Translations under genes and position numbers: made by a program
In this document: one piece after another, positions 29,071 through 35,880 of the stretch
Position numbering within the stretch: the stretch's first letter is position 1
Layout: each line of letters opens with the position of its first letter
Notes under the pieces: model-generated
Seen by the model: only the letters and a program-made list of their open reading frames with translations
Told to the model about the DNA's origin: nothing
Database searches by the model: none
Source of the DNA: Acidimicrobiaceae bacterium
GTDB taxonomy: Bacteria > Actinomycetota > Acidimicrobiia > Acidimicrobiales > Aldehydirespiratoraceae
Assembly (NCBI GenBank): GCA_026708645.1
Contig: JAPOUM010000042.1
Coordinates: forward strand, 1 to 42,849
Length of the DNA stretch: 42,849 nt
Reading direction: 5' to 3'

Positions 29071-29361
29071 TCAGGCCTCGAAAAGCTCGATCGTGTCGCC
29101 TTGGGCCAAAGTGACCAAGGCTCGTTTGATGTCGGGGCGCCTGCCCCAGGTGTTGTTGCGGCGATTGTGGCGGCGCTTGCCTTTGCGGCGCAGGGTGTTG
29201 ACCTTCACCACTTCCACATCGAAGAGCGCCTCGATCGCGGCGCGTATCTCGGGCTTCGTGGCCTGCGGCGCCACCACGAATGTGTAGACGTTGTCGCCGA
29301 GCAGCGCGTAGCTCTTCTCCGACACCACAGGACTCAGGATCACATCACGATGATCACGCAT
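29071..29361 (-). CDS. rplW: Ribosomal protein L23
   Basis: 50S exit-site protein that docks trigger factor and SRP. The 96-aa product starts [20 protein letters not shown] and has [34 protein letters not shown] and the end [17 protein letters not shown] chose the ATG at 29361, with GAGG just upstream, overlapping the rplD end by 8 nt. The much longer open frame upstream is a basic shadow of the acidic rplD tail. Confidence 0.95.
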   Translation of the reverse strand: MRDHRDVILSPVVSEKSYALLGDNVYTFVVAPQATKPEIRAAIEALFDVEVVKVNTLRRKGKRRHNRRNNTWGRRPDIKRALVTLAQGDTIELFEA

Positions 29362-30316
29362 CGCCTCGAGCCTCTTCTTCTTCTTCTTGAACTTCTGGAG
29401 CTTCTGCCTGTTCGTCTGGAGCTTCTGCGCTCTGAGCCTGAACGTCTTGAACTTCTTCGACTCGAGCTTCTTGCTCTTGAGCCTCTGCCTCTCGAGTCTC
29501 ATCGCCCTGAGACTCTTCACCCTGCGGCTCTGCCTCTTGAGTCTCATCCTCTTGAGTCTCATCGCCCTGAGGCTCTTCGTCCTGAGCCTGCTCGTCTTCT
29601 GCGACGGCGCCTGTGTCCGCCGGTTCTGTGTCCGCCGCCACGGCTTCGGCAGCGTCATCGGGCGCGGCGTCCGCATCCGCAGAGTCATCATCGCCGGGCG
29701 CGACGCCGGAAACCGGCGGCAGGGTCTCGGAGGTGAACACCACCACATCGCTGTTGACGACGTCATAAGTGTTCAGCTCCCGATAGTGCAGGCAATGCAC
29801 CACCGCGAGATTGCGGAAGCTCTTCCGGGCGTGGGAGTCGTCGTCGCCGAGCACTACCAGCACTTTGCCGGCGGCGCCGATGGCGTCGAGGGCTTTCGCT
29901 GCCGCGCTGGTGCTCGGCTCGCTGAAACGCCAGCGGTCGACCACTATCAGAGCGTCGCAGCGGGCCCGGTCCGAGAGCGCGGAGGCTAAAGCGAGCCGCT
30001 TCACCTTCTTGGGGGTGCGCTGGCTGTAGTCGCGGGGTTTGGGACCGTGCGCGGCCCCGCCGCCGCGCCATTGCGGTGAGCGAATGGACCCGTGACGCGC
30101 CCTGCCGGTGCCTTTCTGCCGCCACGGCTTCGAGCCGCCGCCCGCCACTTCGGCTCGAGTCTTGGTGCTGTGAGTGCCGGCTCGGCGCGCCGCCAGCTGC
30201 GCGGTCACGACCTGGTGCATCACCGCGACGTTCGGTTCCACTCCGAAGACCGCCTCGTCCAGATCGGCCTCTCCGACCTTTTCGCCCTCAGGCGTCACGA
30301 CTTTCACAGAGGCCAT
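29354..30316 (-). CDS. rplD: Ribosomal protein L4 with a long acidic repeat tail
   Basis: 50S protein whose loop lines the exit tunnel; in E. coli it also represses the S10 operon. The conserved part includes [34 protein letters not shown] and KVKRLALASALSDRARCDAL, and ends near residue 210 with DVVNSDVVVFTSETL. About 110 further residues are almost all Glu, Asp, Gln and Ala, including seven consecutive five-residue units (QGDET, QEDET, QEAEP and so on, residues 250-284). Total 320 aa against about 200-220 usual. The frame is intact through the tail and overlaps rplW by 8 nt. Confidence 0.94.
   Translation of the reverse strand: MASVKVVTPEGEKVGEADLDEAVFGVEPNVAVMHQVVTAQLAARRAGTHSTKTRAEVAGGGSKPWRQKGTGRARHGSIRSPQWRGGGAAHGPKPRDYSQRTPKKVKRLALASALSDRARCDALIVVDRWRFSEPSTSAAAKALDAIGAAGKVLVVLGDDDSHARKSFRNLAVVHCLHYRELNTYDVVNSDVVVFTSETLPPVSGVAPGDDDSADADAAPDDAAEAVAADTEPADTGAVAEDEQAQDEEPQGDETQEDETQEAEPQGEESQGDETREAEAQEQEARVEEVQDVQAQSAEAPDEQAEAPEVQEEEEEARGDA
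29465..29569 (-). repeat. Seven 15-nt units in the rplD tail
   Basis: DNA for L4 residues 250-284: QGDET, QEDET, QEAEP, QGEES, QGDET, REAEA, QEQEA. The units are imperfect but keep a 15-nt period, the same period as the repeats at 23241 and 27334. Confidence 0.8.
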
Positions 30317-30320
30317 CGGA

Positions 30321-30959
30321 TCAAGCGGCTTTCACTGCGTTGCGCACCACGACCGTGGCGCCCTTCGGGCCGGGCACCGCCCCCTTGACGAGAAGCACTT
30401 CGGTTTCGGCGTCGGCGGACACCACTTCGAGGTTGAGCGTGGTCACCCGACCGGCGCCGGAGCGGCCCGGCAGTTTCTTGCCTTTGAACACCCTCGACGG
30501 GGTGGCGCATTGGCCGACCGCCCCGGGCTTGCGATGCACTTTGTGCGCCCCGTGGCCCGCGGGCTGGCCCTTGAAACCGTGACGTTTCATCACGCCGCTG
30601 AAACCCTTGCCTTTGGAGACTGACGTCACATCGACCTTCTCGCCGGAGTCGAGCATGTCGACGGCGATCTGCTGTCCGACGGAGTAGTCGCTCACGTCGT
30701 CGAGGCGCAGCTCCAACAGATCCTTGCCGGGGGTCACGCCGGCTCGCTGGAAATGCCCGGCCTCGGGCTGCGTGAGCTTGGCGGGGTCGGCCATTCCGTA
30801 GGTGACCTGGATGGCGCTGTAGCCGTCATTCTCGCTGGTCTTCACCTGCACGACACGGCAAGGCTGGACGCGCAGCACCGTGACACCGACGACCTGGTTG
30901 TTGTCGTCCCACACCTGGGTCATGCCGACTTTGGTGCCGACGATCGCCTTTGTGGCCAT
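30321..30959 (-). CDS. rplC: Ribosomal protein L3
   Basis: Early-assembly 50S protein. The 212-aa product begins IVGTKVGMTQVWDDNNQVVG and has VDVTSVSKGKGFSGVMKRHG, GAVGQCATPSRVFKGKKLPG and the VTTLNLEVV strand. AGGCAGGGGAAGG precedes the ATG at 30959. rplC normally follows rpsJ directly, but here rpsJ is 7.9 kb away, so rplC is first in its run and has its own candidate promoter and a leader of about 145 nt. Confidence 0.97.
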   Translation of the reverse strand: MATKAIVGTKVGMTQVWDDNNQVVGVTVLRVQPCRVVQVKTSENDGYSAIQVTYGMADPAKLTQPEAGHFQRAGVTPGKDLLELRLDDVSDYSVGQQIAVDMLDSGEKVDVTSVSKGKGFSGVMKRHGFKGQPAGHGAHKVHRKPGAVGQCATPSRVFKGKKLPGRSGAGRVTTLNLEVVSADAETEVLLVKGAVPGPKGATVVVRNAVKAA

Positions 30960-30981
30960 GCCTTCCCCTGCCTCACGCGAA

Positions 30982-31010
30982 CGCTCCGCTCGGGCGGGCC
31001 CGGCGGAGCG
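30982..31010 (-). promoter_or_regulatory. Leader hairpin 1 of rplC
   Basis: Perfect 8-bp inverted repeat CGCTCCGC / GCGGAGCG with a 13-nt loop, ending 23 nt before the rplC start and just upstream of the ribosome binding site. It could modulate translation of rplC. Confidence 0.5.
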
Positions 31011-31024
31011 GCTACTCGGTTGTG

Positions 31025-31054
31025 CCGCACGGTTCCCTGCGAGGGCCTGTGCGG
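31025..31054 (-). promoter_or_regulatory. Leader hairpin 2 of rplC
   Basis: Nested inverted repeat: outer CCGCAC / GTGCGG (31025-31030, 31049-31054) around an inner CCCT / AGGG. With hairpin 1 it makes the leader highly structured, a setting where ribosomal-protein autoregulation is plausible. Confidence 0.4.
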
Positions 31055-31111
31055 ACGTCGATTCGTGACCGCCTCAGAGAACCCGTAGGAGGACTCCGAA
31101 GCGAAGCGAGG

Positions 31112-31140
31112 AGTGTAACGCCGCCCGCAGCACGCGCCAA
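31112..31140 (-). promoter_or_regulatory. Candidate promoter for the rplC-led operon
   Basis: On the minus strand TTGGCG (31140-31135), a 17-nt spacer and TACACT (31117-31112). Transcription would start near 31105, leaving a leader of about 145 nt before rplC. Both hexamers are good for a GC-rich genome, and the position is where a new promoter is needed after the split from rpsJ. Confidence 0.55.
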
Positions 31141-31429
31141 CACGCTCACGCGAGCCGACAGCCAAGCCTTCGCAACCCGGCGCTCGCGAGATTCGCTCGC
31201 GAGGTTCTAAGTGCCTTGCGGAAAGCCTGTGCAGCGCGTGGCTGAACCGCTAGCGTGAATTCGCTTCAACCTCGCCCTCGAAAGTTCGACATGAGCAAGA
31301 TCATCCCAGCGCACGTCAGACCGCCGGACGAAGTCGGCGACATCGCACGCGACTGCCTGTGCCGCCGGCGGCGACGAGACCGAGCAGAGCAGCCGGTGCT
31401 GGGGATCGGCGCAGCGACAGGCGGCGCCG
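31141..31429. other. Divergent spacer, possible 48-codon ORF
   Basis: This stretch separates the rplC promoter from the sterol reductase gene. An ATG at 31291 opens a 48-aa plus-strand frame, MSKIIPAHVRPPDEVGDIA onward, ending at 31437 and overlapping the reductase start by 8 nt. Its first ~20 residues look protein-like and the rest is arginine-rich. I recognise no family, so it may be a degraded gene start or chance. A 10-nt repeat CGCTCGCGAG occurs at 31180-31189 and 31194-31203. No clear plus-strand promoter was found. Confidence 0.3.
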
Positions 31430-32527
31430 GTGCCTGACGTGCCGCCGGTGCTGGCGCCTTCAGGCGCAGTGCTGCTCGAAGCCGCAGCCATGCTCGCCGT
31501 TTTCGTGGGCGCCCTTTTCGTGGGCTCGATGCTGGTGCCGGGACGGCGCATCACAGGGCCGGACCTCGGCGGCGGGAAAACCATCACCTACAAGCTCAAC
31601 GGCCTCGCGCTGCTGCTGCTGACCGCCCTCGCTGCCGGCGTCGCCCAGGCATTCGACGTGTTCTCGCTGTCTTCGCTGTACACGCACTTCTTCGCGCTGT
31701 TGATAGTTACCAACGTCTTCGCCGTGGCGTTCTCTGTGTGGTTGTGCCGACGCGGGGCGCGCAAGCAGGCCGAGAAGCCGAGTTTCCTGCAGTCCTGCCT
31801 CGTGACTTCGGAGCTCAATCCCTCCTTGGCGGGGGTGGACCTCAAGATGTTCAGCTATCGCCCGTCCCTGATCGGGCTGGCGATGCTGAACACCTCCTTC
31901 GCCGTGGTGCAGTACGAGACCTACGACGAGTTGACCCTGGCGATGGTCCTCTACCAGATCTTCACATGGATCTATGTGATCAACTATTTCCAGTTCGAAG
32001 GCGGCATGGTCCACACTTGGGACATCATCCACGAGCGCTTCGGATGGATGCTGGTATGGGGCGACTACGTGCTGGTGCCGTTCTTCTACTGCATCGCCGG
32101 CTGGTGGCTGGTCGACGCCGGCGCTCCGGAACTCAACCCCTTCGCCGCCGGCGCCATCGTGCTGCTCTATGTTCTCGGTTTCTGGATGTTCCGCGGCGCC
32201 AACAACCAGAAGCACCGCTTCAAGCGCGACCCCTCGGCCACTATTTGGGGCCGGCCCGCCGAAGCCCTCGACGGGCGACTGCTCGTCTCGGGTTTTTGGG
32301 GGATCGGCCGGCATCTCAACTACAGCGGAGAGATCTGCATCTACATCGCCTTCGCGCTCACCACCGGCTTCACGTCGTTCGTGCCGTTCTTGCTGCCGGC
32401 CTGGCTCGCAGGCCTGCTCTGGAACCGTTCCCGCCGCGACGAGCGGCGCTGCAGCGCCAAATACGGCGAACTGTGGGTGCGCTACAAGCAACGAGTGCCG
32501 TATGCGATGCTGCCTTTCGTCTACTGA
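31430..32527 (+). CDS. Sterol delta14-reductase family protein (ERG24/TM7SF2/LBR-like)
   Basis: Predicted NADPH-dependent membrane reductase that saturates the C14-C15 double bond left after sterol 14-demethylation. The 365-aa product has about eight to ten hydrophobic segments. It shows family signatures in order: TSELNPSLAGVDLKMF (126-141), NNQKHRFKRDP (258-268, the NADPH-binding NxQKxxFR type), LLVSGFWGIGRHLNYSGE (284-301) and the C-terminus CSAKYGELWVRYKQRVPYAM with PFVY at the end. These match ERG24 and the bacterial reductases better than simple isoprenylcysteine methyltransferases. The delta7-reductase (DHCR7) and ERG4 branches share the fold, so the position reduced is inferred from the neighbouring CYP51. 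It starts at GTG 31430; the CYP51 gene follows after 123 nt on the same strand. Confidence 0.85.
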   Translation: MPDVPPVLAPSGAVLLEAAAMLAVFVGALFVGSMLVPGRRITGPDLGGGKTITYKLNGLALLLLTALAAGVAQAFDVFSLSSLYTHFFALLIVTNVFAVAFSVWLCRRGARKQAEKPSFLQSCLVTSELNPSLAGVDLKMFSYRPSLIGLAMLNTSFAVVQYETYDELTLAMVLYQIFTWIYVINYFQFEGGMVHTWDIIHERFGWMLVWGDYVLVPFFYCIAGWWLVDAGAPELNPFAAGAIVLLYVLGFWMFRGANNQKHRFKRDPSATIWGRPAEALDGRLLVSGFWGIGRHLNYSGEICIYIAFALTTGFTSFVPFLLPAWLAGLLWNRSRRDERRCSAKYGELWVRYKQRVPYAMLPFVY

Positions 32528-32580
32528 AGTCCATGACGCAGGAGCTCCATGCAGGGGCGGCGGCAAATGGACGCAATGCA

Positions 32581-32640
32581 GAACGAGTGGACGCATCGCG
32601 GAACGAACGGACGCATCACGAGACGAACAGACACACGAAG
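32581..32640 (+). repeat. Imperfect ~20-nt repeats upstream of CYP51
   Basis: Three degenerate copies of a GAACGAACGGACGCATC-like unit fill the spacer between the reductase and CYP51. The first two are close and the third is diverged. Non-coding in the chosen gene model. Confidence 0.55.
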
Positions 32641-32650
32641 GGTCAGACAG

Positions 32651-34039
32651 ATGACACAAGCAACAGCGACGAGCAATAACGGCAGCTCAGCCGCCTCGAT
32701 CCCCGAACTGTCCGGGGGCAGGCCGCTGATCGGCCATCTGCCGGAATTCTTGAAGGACCCGGTGGGAATGCTCGACCGCTGCTGGCGCGACCACGGCGAT
32801 CTGGTGCGTTTCCGGCTGGGTACCCGCAAGTTCGTGCTGTTCACCGGACCGGAAGCCCACGACTGCTATTTCAGGGCGCCTGAGGAGCAGCTCGATGCCA
32901 GGGCCGGGTATCAGTTCACGGTGCCCATCTTCGGACGCGGCGTGGCCTACGACGTGGAACCCGAGATCATGGCGGAGCAGCTGGGGTTCCTCTATCCGGC
33001 TCTGCGCGACGCCTCCATGCGCAGATACGCCCGCATCATGTACGAGGAGACCTGCGCCTTCGCTGACGCGCTCGGAGAGGAGGGGACCATCGATCTGCCG
33101 GTCCACATGAACGAGCTCACCGTGAAAATAGCCAGCCGCTGCCTGCTCGGGCAGGAAGTACGGGATCAGGTCGATTCGGGATTCGCCGAGGCGTACCACG
33201 ACCTAGAGGGGGGCATCAACCTCCTCGGATTCTTCGCTCCCAGGCTGCCTATCCCGGCGCACGTCCGGCGCGACAGAGCGCGCCGCAAGATAACGAAAAT
33301 CCTGTCGGAGGTCATGAGCGAAAGGCGACGCTCCGGCACCGCCACCGACGATTTCATGCAGACGCTCATGGAGGCGCGCTACGAGGACGGTCGAGCCTTG
33401 AACGACGAAGAGGCGACCGGAATACTGCTGACAGCCCTCTTCGCGGGCCAGCACACCAGCGCCGTGCTGGCGACCTGGATCGGCCTTGAGATGTTCCGCG
33501 ACCACGACTGCGTAACACGAGTTCGCGGCGAAATGCAGGAGGTCTACTCCGAAGACGGGGCCTTGAGCCTGGCGGGACTCAACAAGCAGTCCGCTCTGGG
33601 GCGCGTGGTGCGCGAATGCGAACGGCTGCACCCGCCGCTGATAATTCTGATCCGCAAAGTGGTCGAGCCTTTGCAGTATGCGGGCCACACCGTAACAGCC
33701 GGCACTATGGCGGCTGTGTGTTCGGCGTCTTCGCACCGTCTGCCCCACCTGTTCTCCGACCCGCATCGCTTCGACCCGGAGCGGTTCGCCGACCCGCGCA
33801 ACGAGGGAGATCAGCACAAATACGCCCTGATCGGATTCGGCGGAGGCAAGCACCGCTGCATGGGCGAGAAATTCGCCTTGCTGCAGCTCAAGGCGATCTG
33901 GACGGTGCTGCTCGACCGCTTCGATTTCGAGCTCGCCACGGAGTTCCCGGCCCCCAACTACGGCAGCTGGGTGACGGGCCCCAAGCCTCCGTGCATGGTC
34001 CGTTATCGCCGCCGCTCCCAAGCACGCGTCATCAGCTAG
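32651..34039 (+). CDS. CYP51: Cytochrome P450 CYP51, sterol 14-alpha-demethylase
   Basis: Haem monooxygenase that removes the 14-alpha-methyl group of sterols in three oxidations, leaving a delta14 bond. The 462-aa product is soluble (no N-terminal anchor). It has the CYP51 substrate region YQFTVPIFGRGVAYD (87-101), the I-helix FAGQHTSAVLATW (264-276), ExxR as ECERLHPPLIILIRK (322-336), and the haem loop FGGGKHRCMGEKFALLQLK with Cys403. GQHTS in the I-helix and GEKFA after the cysteine are closer to eukaryotic CYP51 than to the mycobacterial GHHTS form. I chose the ATG at 32651, after which the conserved PLIGHLPEFLKDPVGML follows; upstream in-frame codons lie in the repeat. No ferredoxin or reductase gene is adjacent, so the redox partner is unknown. 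Likely co-transcribed with the reductase. Confidence 0.95.
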   Translation: MTQATATSNNGSSAASIPELSGGRPLIGHLPEFLKDPVGMLDRCWRDHGDLVRFRLGTRKFVLFTGPEAHDCYFRAPEEQLDARAGYQFTVPIFGRGVAYDVEPEIMAEQLGFLYPALRDASMRRYARIMYEETCAFADALGEEGTIDLPVHMNELTVKIASRCLLGQEVRDQVDSGFAEAYHDLEGGINLLGFFAPRLPIPAHVRRDRARRKITKILSEVMSERRRSGTATDDFMQTLMEARYEDGRALNDEEATGILLTALFAGQHTSAVLATWIGLEMFRDHDCVTRVRGEMQEVYSEDGALSLAGLNKQSALGRVVRECERLHPPLIILIRKVVEPLQYAGHTVTAGTMAAVCSASSHRLPHLFSDPHRFDPERFADPRNEGDQHKYALIGFGGGKHRCMGEKFALLQLKAIWTVLLDRFDFELATEFPAPNYGSWVTGPKPPCMVRYRRRSQARVIS

Positions 34040-34070
34040 AGGCCGATCCAGGGCGCCGCGAACCGCTAAC

Positions 34071-34096
34071 TCGGCCGGCGCCTGCAGGCGGCCGGA
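34071..34096. terminator. Hairpin after CYP51
   Basis: A GC-rich stem with one bulge around the palindrome CGCCTGCAGGCG, flanked by GGCCGG-type arms, lies between the convergent CYP51 and MBL-fold genes. No U-run. Confidence 0.4.
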
Positions 34097-34153
34097 CTAC
34101 GCAGAGACTGCGGGCGTGAACGGCTGCGAGCAGTCGCTACCGGTCACTTCGAG

Positions 34154-35497
34154 CTAGGCGCCTAGGCGGCTCAGGCGCAGGGCCGCGGCCCGGACCATTC
34201 GCAGAAAGTCTCTGTCGAACAGCAGGCCGACCGTCAAGCGGTGGCCCGCGTTGTTGAGCGAGCCGATCGACAACGTCTTCTTCATCTTCTTGAAACCGTC
34301 CAAGTCGGCTTCGAAACGCCCGTTGACGGCGAGAGTGTCGTATCCCCAATCGTGGCGCAGCAGGTATTCCAGACTGCTGGAGTGCATCCTCACGTCGGGG
34401 CTGGCCGGCGTGTCAGGAGACCCGGGTGCGCCGAGAGGCTCGAGCCCGTGCTCGAGCGACAGGCGGTAGCGGCGCCCTAGATCGTGCGCTTCGATGGTGA
34501 CAGACCGCAACAACCCGAGCAGCGGCATCATGCGAATCAGCCGCAGGAGCGCGCCGCTGTTGCGCGAGCGGATCCTCGCGGCATACGCCCGGCCCGCCTC
34601 GATCAGAGTCGTCTCATCAGTGCTCTCGGAACTCAGATAGCGCTTGGACGCAAAGTCGTAATGTCCGCTGTAGCGCTGCAAGGCAGCGTCGCTGTTCCAC
34701 GGGTCCCCGGCTCGCCAGGTGTCGCCGGGATACATCACGACAGGTTCCGAGCCAGCAACCCGGATAGCGTCCGCTGCTCGGCCGGGGCGGTTGATGCTGT
34801 CGTTGCTGTGCCGGTTCTCGTGATGCGAGAAGTACGAGAAACTCGCGAACGGCGCTGTCCATGTGGGCGCCAGCACACGAATCTGGGCTTGCATGGCGCG
34901 CAATTTGGCGGCGGCGGCGGCTCTCCGCATCGGCTCGTCGTCGGGGCCTCCTTTCCAGCCGGCGTAGCTGAACTGGGTGAACAGCACATCGGGTCTCCCC
35001 ACGACCCGCCTGATCGCCTTCAGGACTCTGGGCGTCACCGCGCAGTCGTTGATGTTCAACACTTTGAAACCGGCGCAGTCGTAGAGGATCCAGGAGTCAT
35101 ACAGCGGCACCCGCCCGCAGACCACCTTGACGCCGTTGTCGAGCGTGACCGGTTCCATGTGCGGCAGCGAGCGGGTTCTGTATCCGAGCTCCGCGCAGAA
35201 GTCGAGCACTTTGCCGTCGGCGGTCTGCTGGAACAGCACTGTGATGTTGCGGCGGATCGCTTCAGGCACGCTGCGCAGCACCGACGGCGAGAAGTGATCC
35301 GGATGCTCGTGCGAAATCCATATGCAGTCGATCTCGCAGAACCGCTCCAGATCGAAGACGCTGTCGCACAGCAGACTCCAACCGTCGTTGAAAGCCGTCC
35401 CGAAGAGCCACGGGTCGTTGATGATCTTGCTGCCCTCGAAATCGATCACGAACGATGCGTGGTTGACGAACTCGATTACGGGTCGGCTGCGCTGCAT
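34154..35497 (-). CDS. MBL-fold metallohydrolase, CMAH/UlaG-like (COG2220 type)
   Basis: Predicted di-metal hydrolase; substrate unknown. The 447-aa product begins RPVIEFVNHASFVIDFEGSK and has NDPWLFGTAFNDGWSLL, then the metal motif ISHEHPDHFSP (HxHxDH, residues 63-68) and VLNINDCAVT. This DPW-x-x-G-x-AFNDGW arrangement is that of the MBL part of CMP-N-acetylneuraminate hydroxylase relatives, but there is no Rieske iron-sulphur motif. NAPE-hydrolysing phospholipase D-type proteins are an alternative. The last ~90 residues (MHSSSLEYLLRHDWGYDTLA onward) look like a separate small domain. It is convergent with CYP51, so not in the sterol operon. An in-frame TTG at 35554 and GTG at 35506 are alternative starts. 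Confidence 0.75.
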   Translation of the reverse strand: MQRSRPVIEFVNHASFVIDFEGSKIINDPWLFGTAFNDGWSLLCDSVFDLERFCEIDCIWISHEHPDHFSPSVLRSVPEAIRRNITVLFQQTADGKVLDFCAELGYRTRSLPHMEPVTLDNGVKVVCGRVPLYDSWILYDCAGFKVLNINDCAVTPRVLKAIRRVVGRPDVLFTQFSYAGWKGGPDDEPMRRAAAAAKLRAMQAQIRVLAPTWTAPFASFSYFSHHENRHSNDSINRPGRAADAIRVAGSEPVVMYPGDTWRAGDPWNSDAALQRYSGHYDFASKRYLSSESTDETTLIEAGRAYAARIRSRNSGALLRLIRMMPLLGLLRSVTIEAHDLGRRYRLSLEHGLEPLGAPGSPDTPASPDVRMHSSSLEYLLRHDWGYDTLAVNGRFEADLDGFKKMKKTLSIGSLNNAGHRLTVGLLFDRDFLRMVRAAALRLSRLGA

Positions 35498-35880
35498 CTC
35501 GATCACACTGCTTTGATCACACCCCGGCTCGATGGCTCGATCGATTCTCGCCAACCCTGAGCCAGCCTCTTTCTCAGCCGGACACTTTAGAGCGCATGCA
35601 GGCAGGTGCGAGTTCGTTGCGTCGCAGCAGTGTCATCGCCACTGCTGTGTTGTTGCGACGGCGAGGCCCGCTGGCGATCACGACCCCGCCTCACACGGAC
35701 TTTGTCGGACACTGCCGGCTCTTCTGCCCGCCGCGGCCGCTGAAGTGGCGCCTCCGGGGAGTTGTCGCCTCGCCGCCGCACGGACGCTGTCGGCTCTTCA
35801 GCCCGCCGCGGCCGCTTCGGCCAGCCTCGGCCGACGGGATCGCAAACAGTGATGTAGTGTCGTGATGTAGTGTCTAAACA
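35498..35880. other. Spacer with a 36-nt direct repeat
   Basis: No convincing gene. Two 36-nt copies at 35706-35741 and 35781-35816 differ at three positions and share GCCCGCCGCGGCCGCT at their ends. The stretch should hold the divergent promoters of the MBL-fold and AI-2E genes. Confidence 0.6.
35849..35874 (+). repeat. Tandem 13-nt duplication abutting the AI-2E gene start
   Basis: Two perfect copies of GTGATGTAGTGTC. Each contains TAGTGT, a TANNNT-type -10 element. The second TAGTGT (35868-35873) ends 7 nt before the GTG at 35881, the arrangement seen in leaderless actinobacterial transcripts. Confidence 0.8.

Noticed and set aside
29071..29766. Long N-terminal extension of rplW
   Set aside because: The upstream part is a Lys/Arg/Leu-rich reading of the acidic rplD tail in another frame; L23 homology and a ribosome binding site begin at 29361.
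31291..31437. 48-codon ORF before the sterol reductase as a real gene
   Set aside because: No family recognised and arginine-rich second half; kept only as a note in the spacer description.
34484..35560. 358-codon plus-strand frame over the MBL gene
   Set aside because: No motif; the minus frame has the HxHxDH metal site and conserved flanks.
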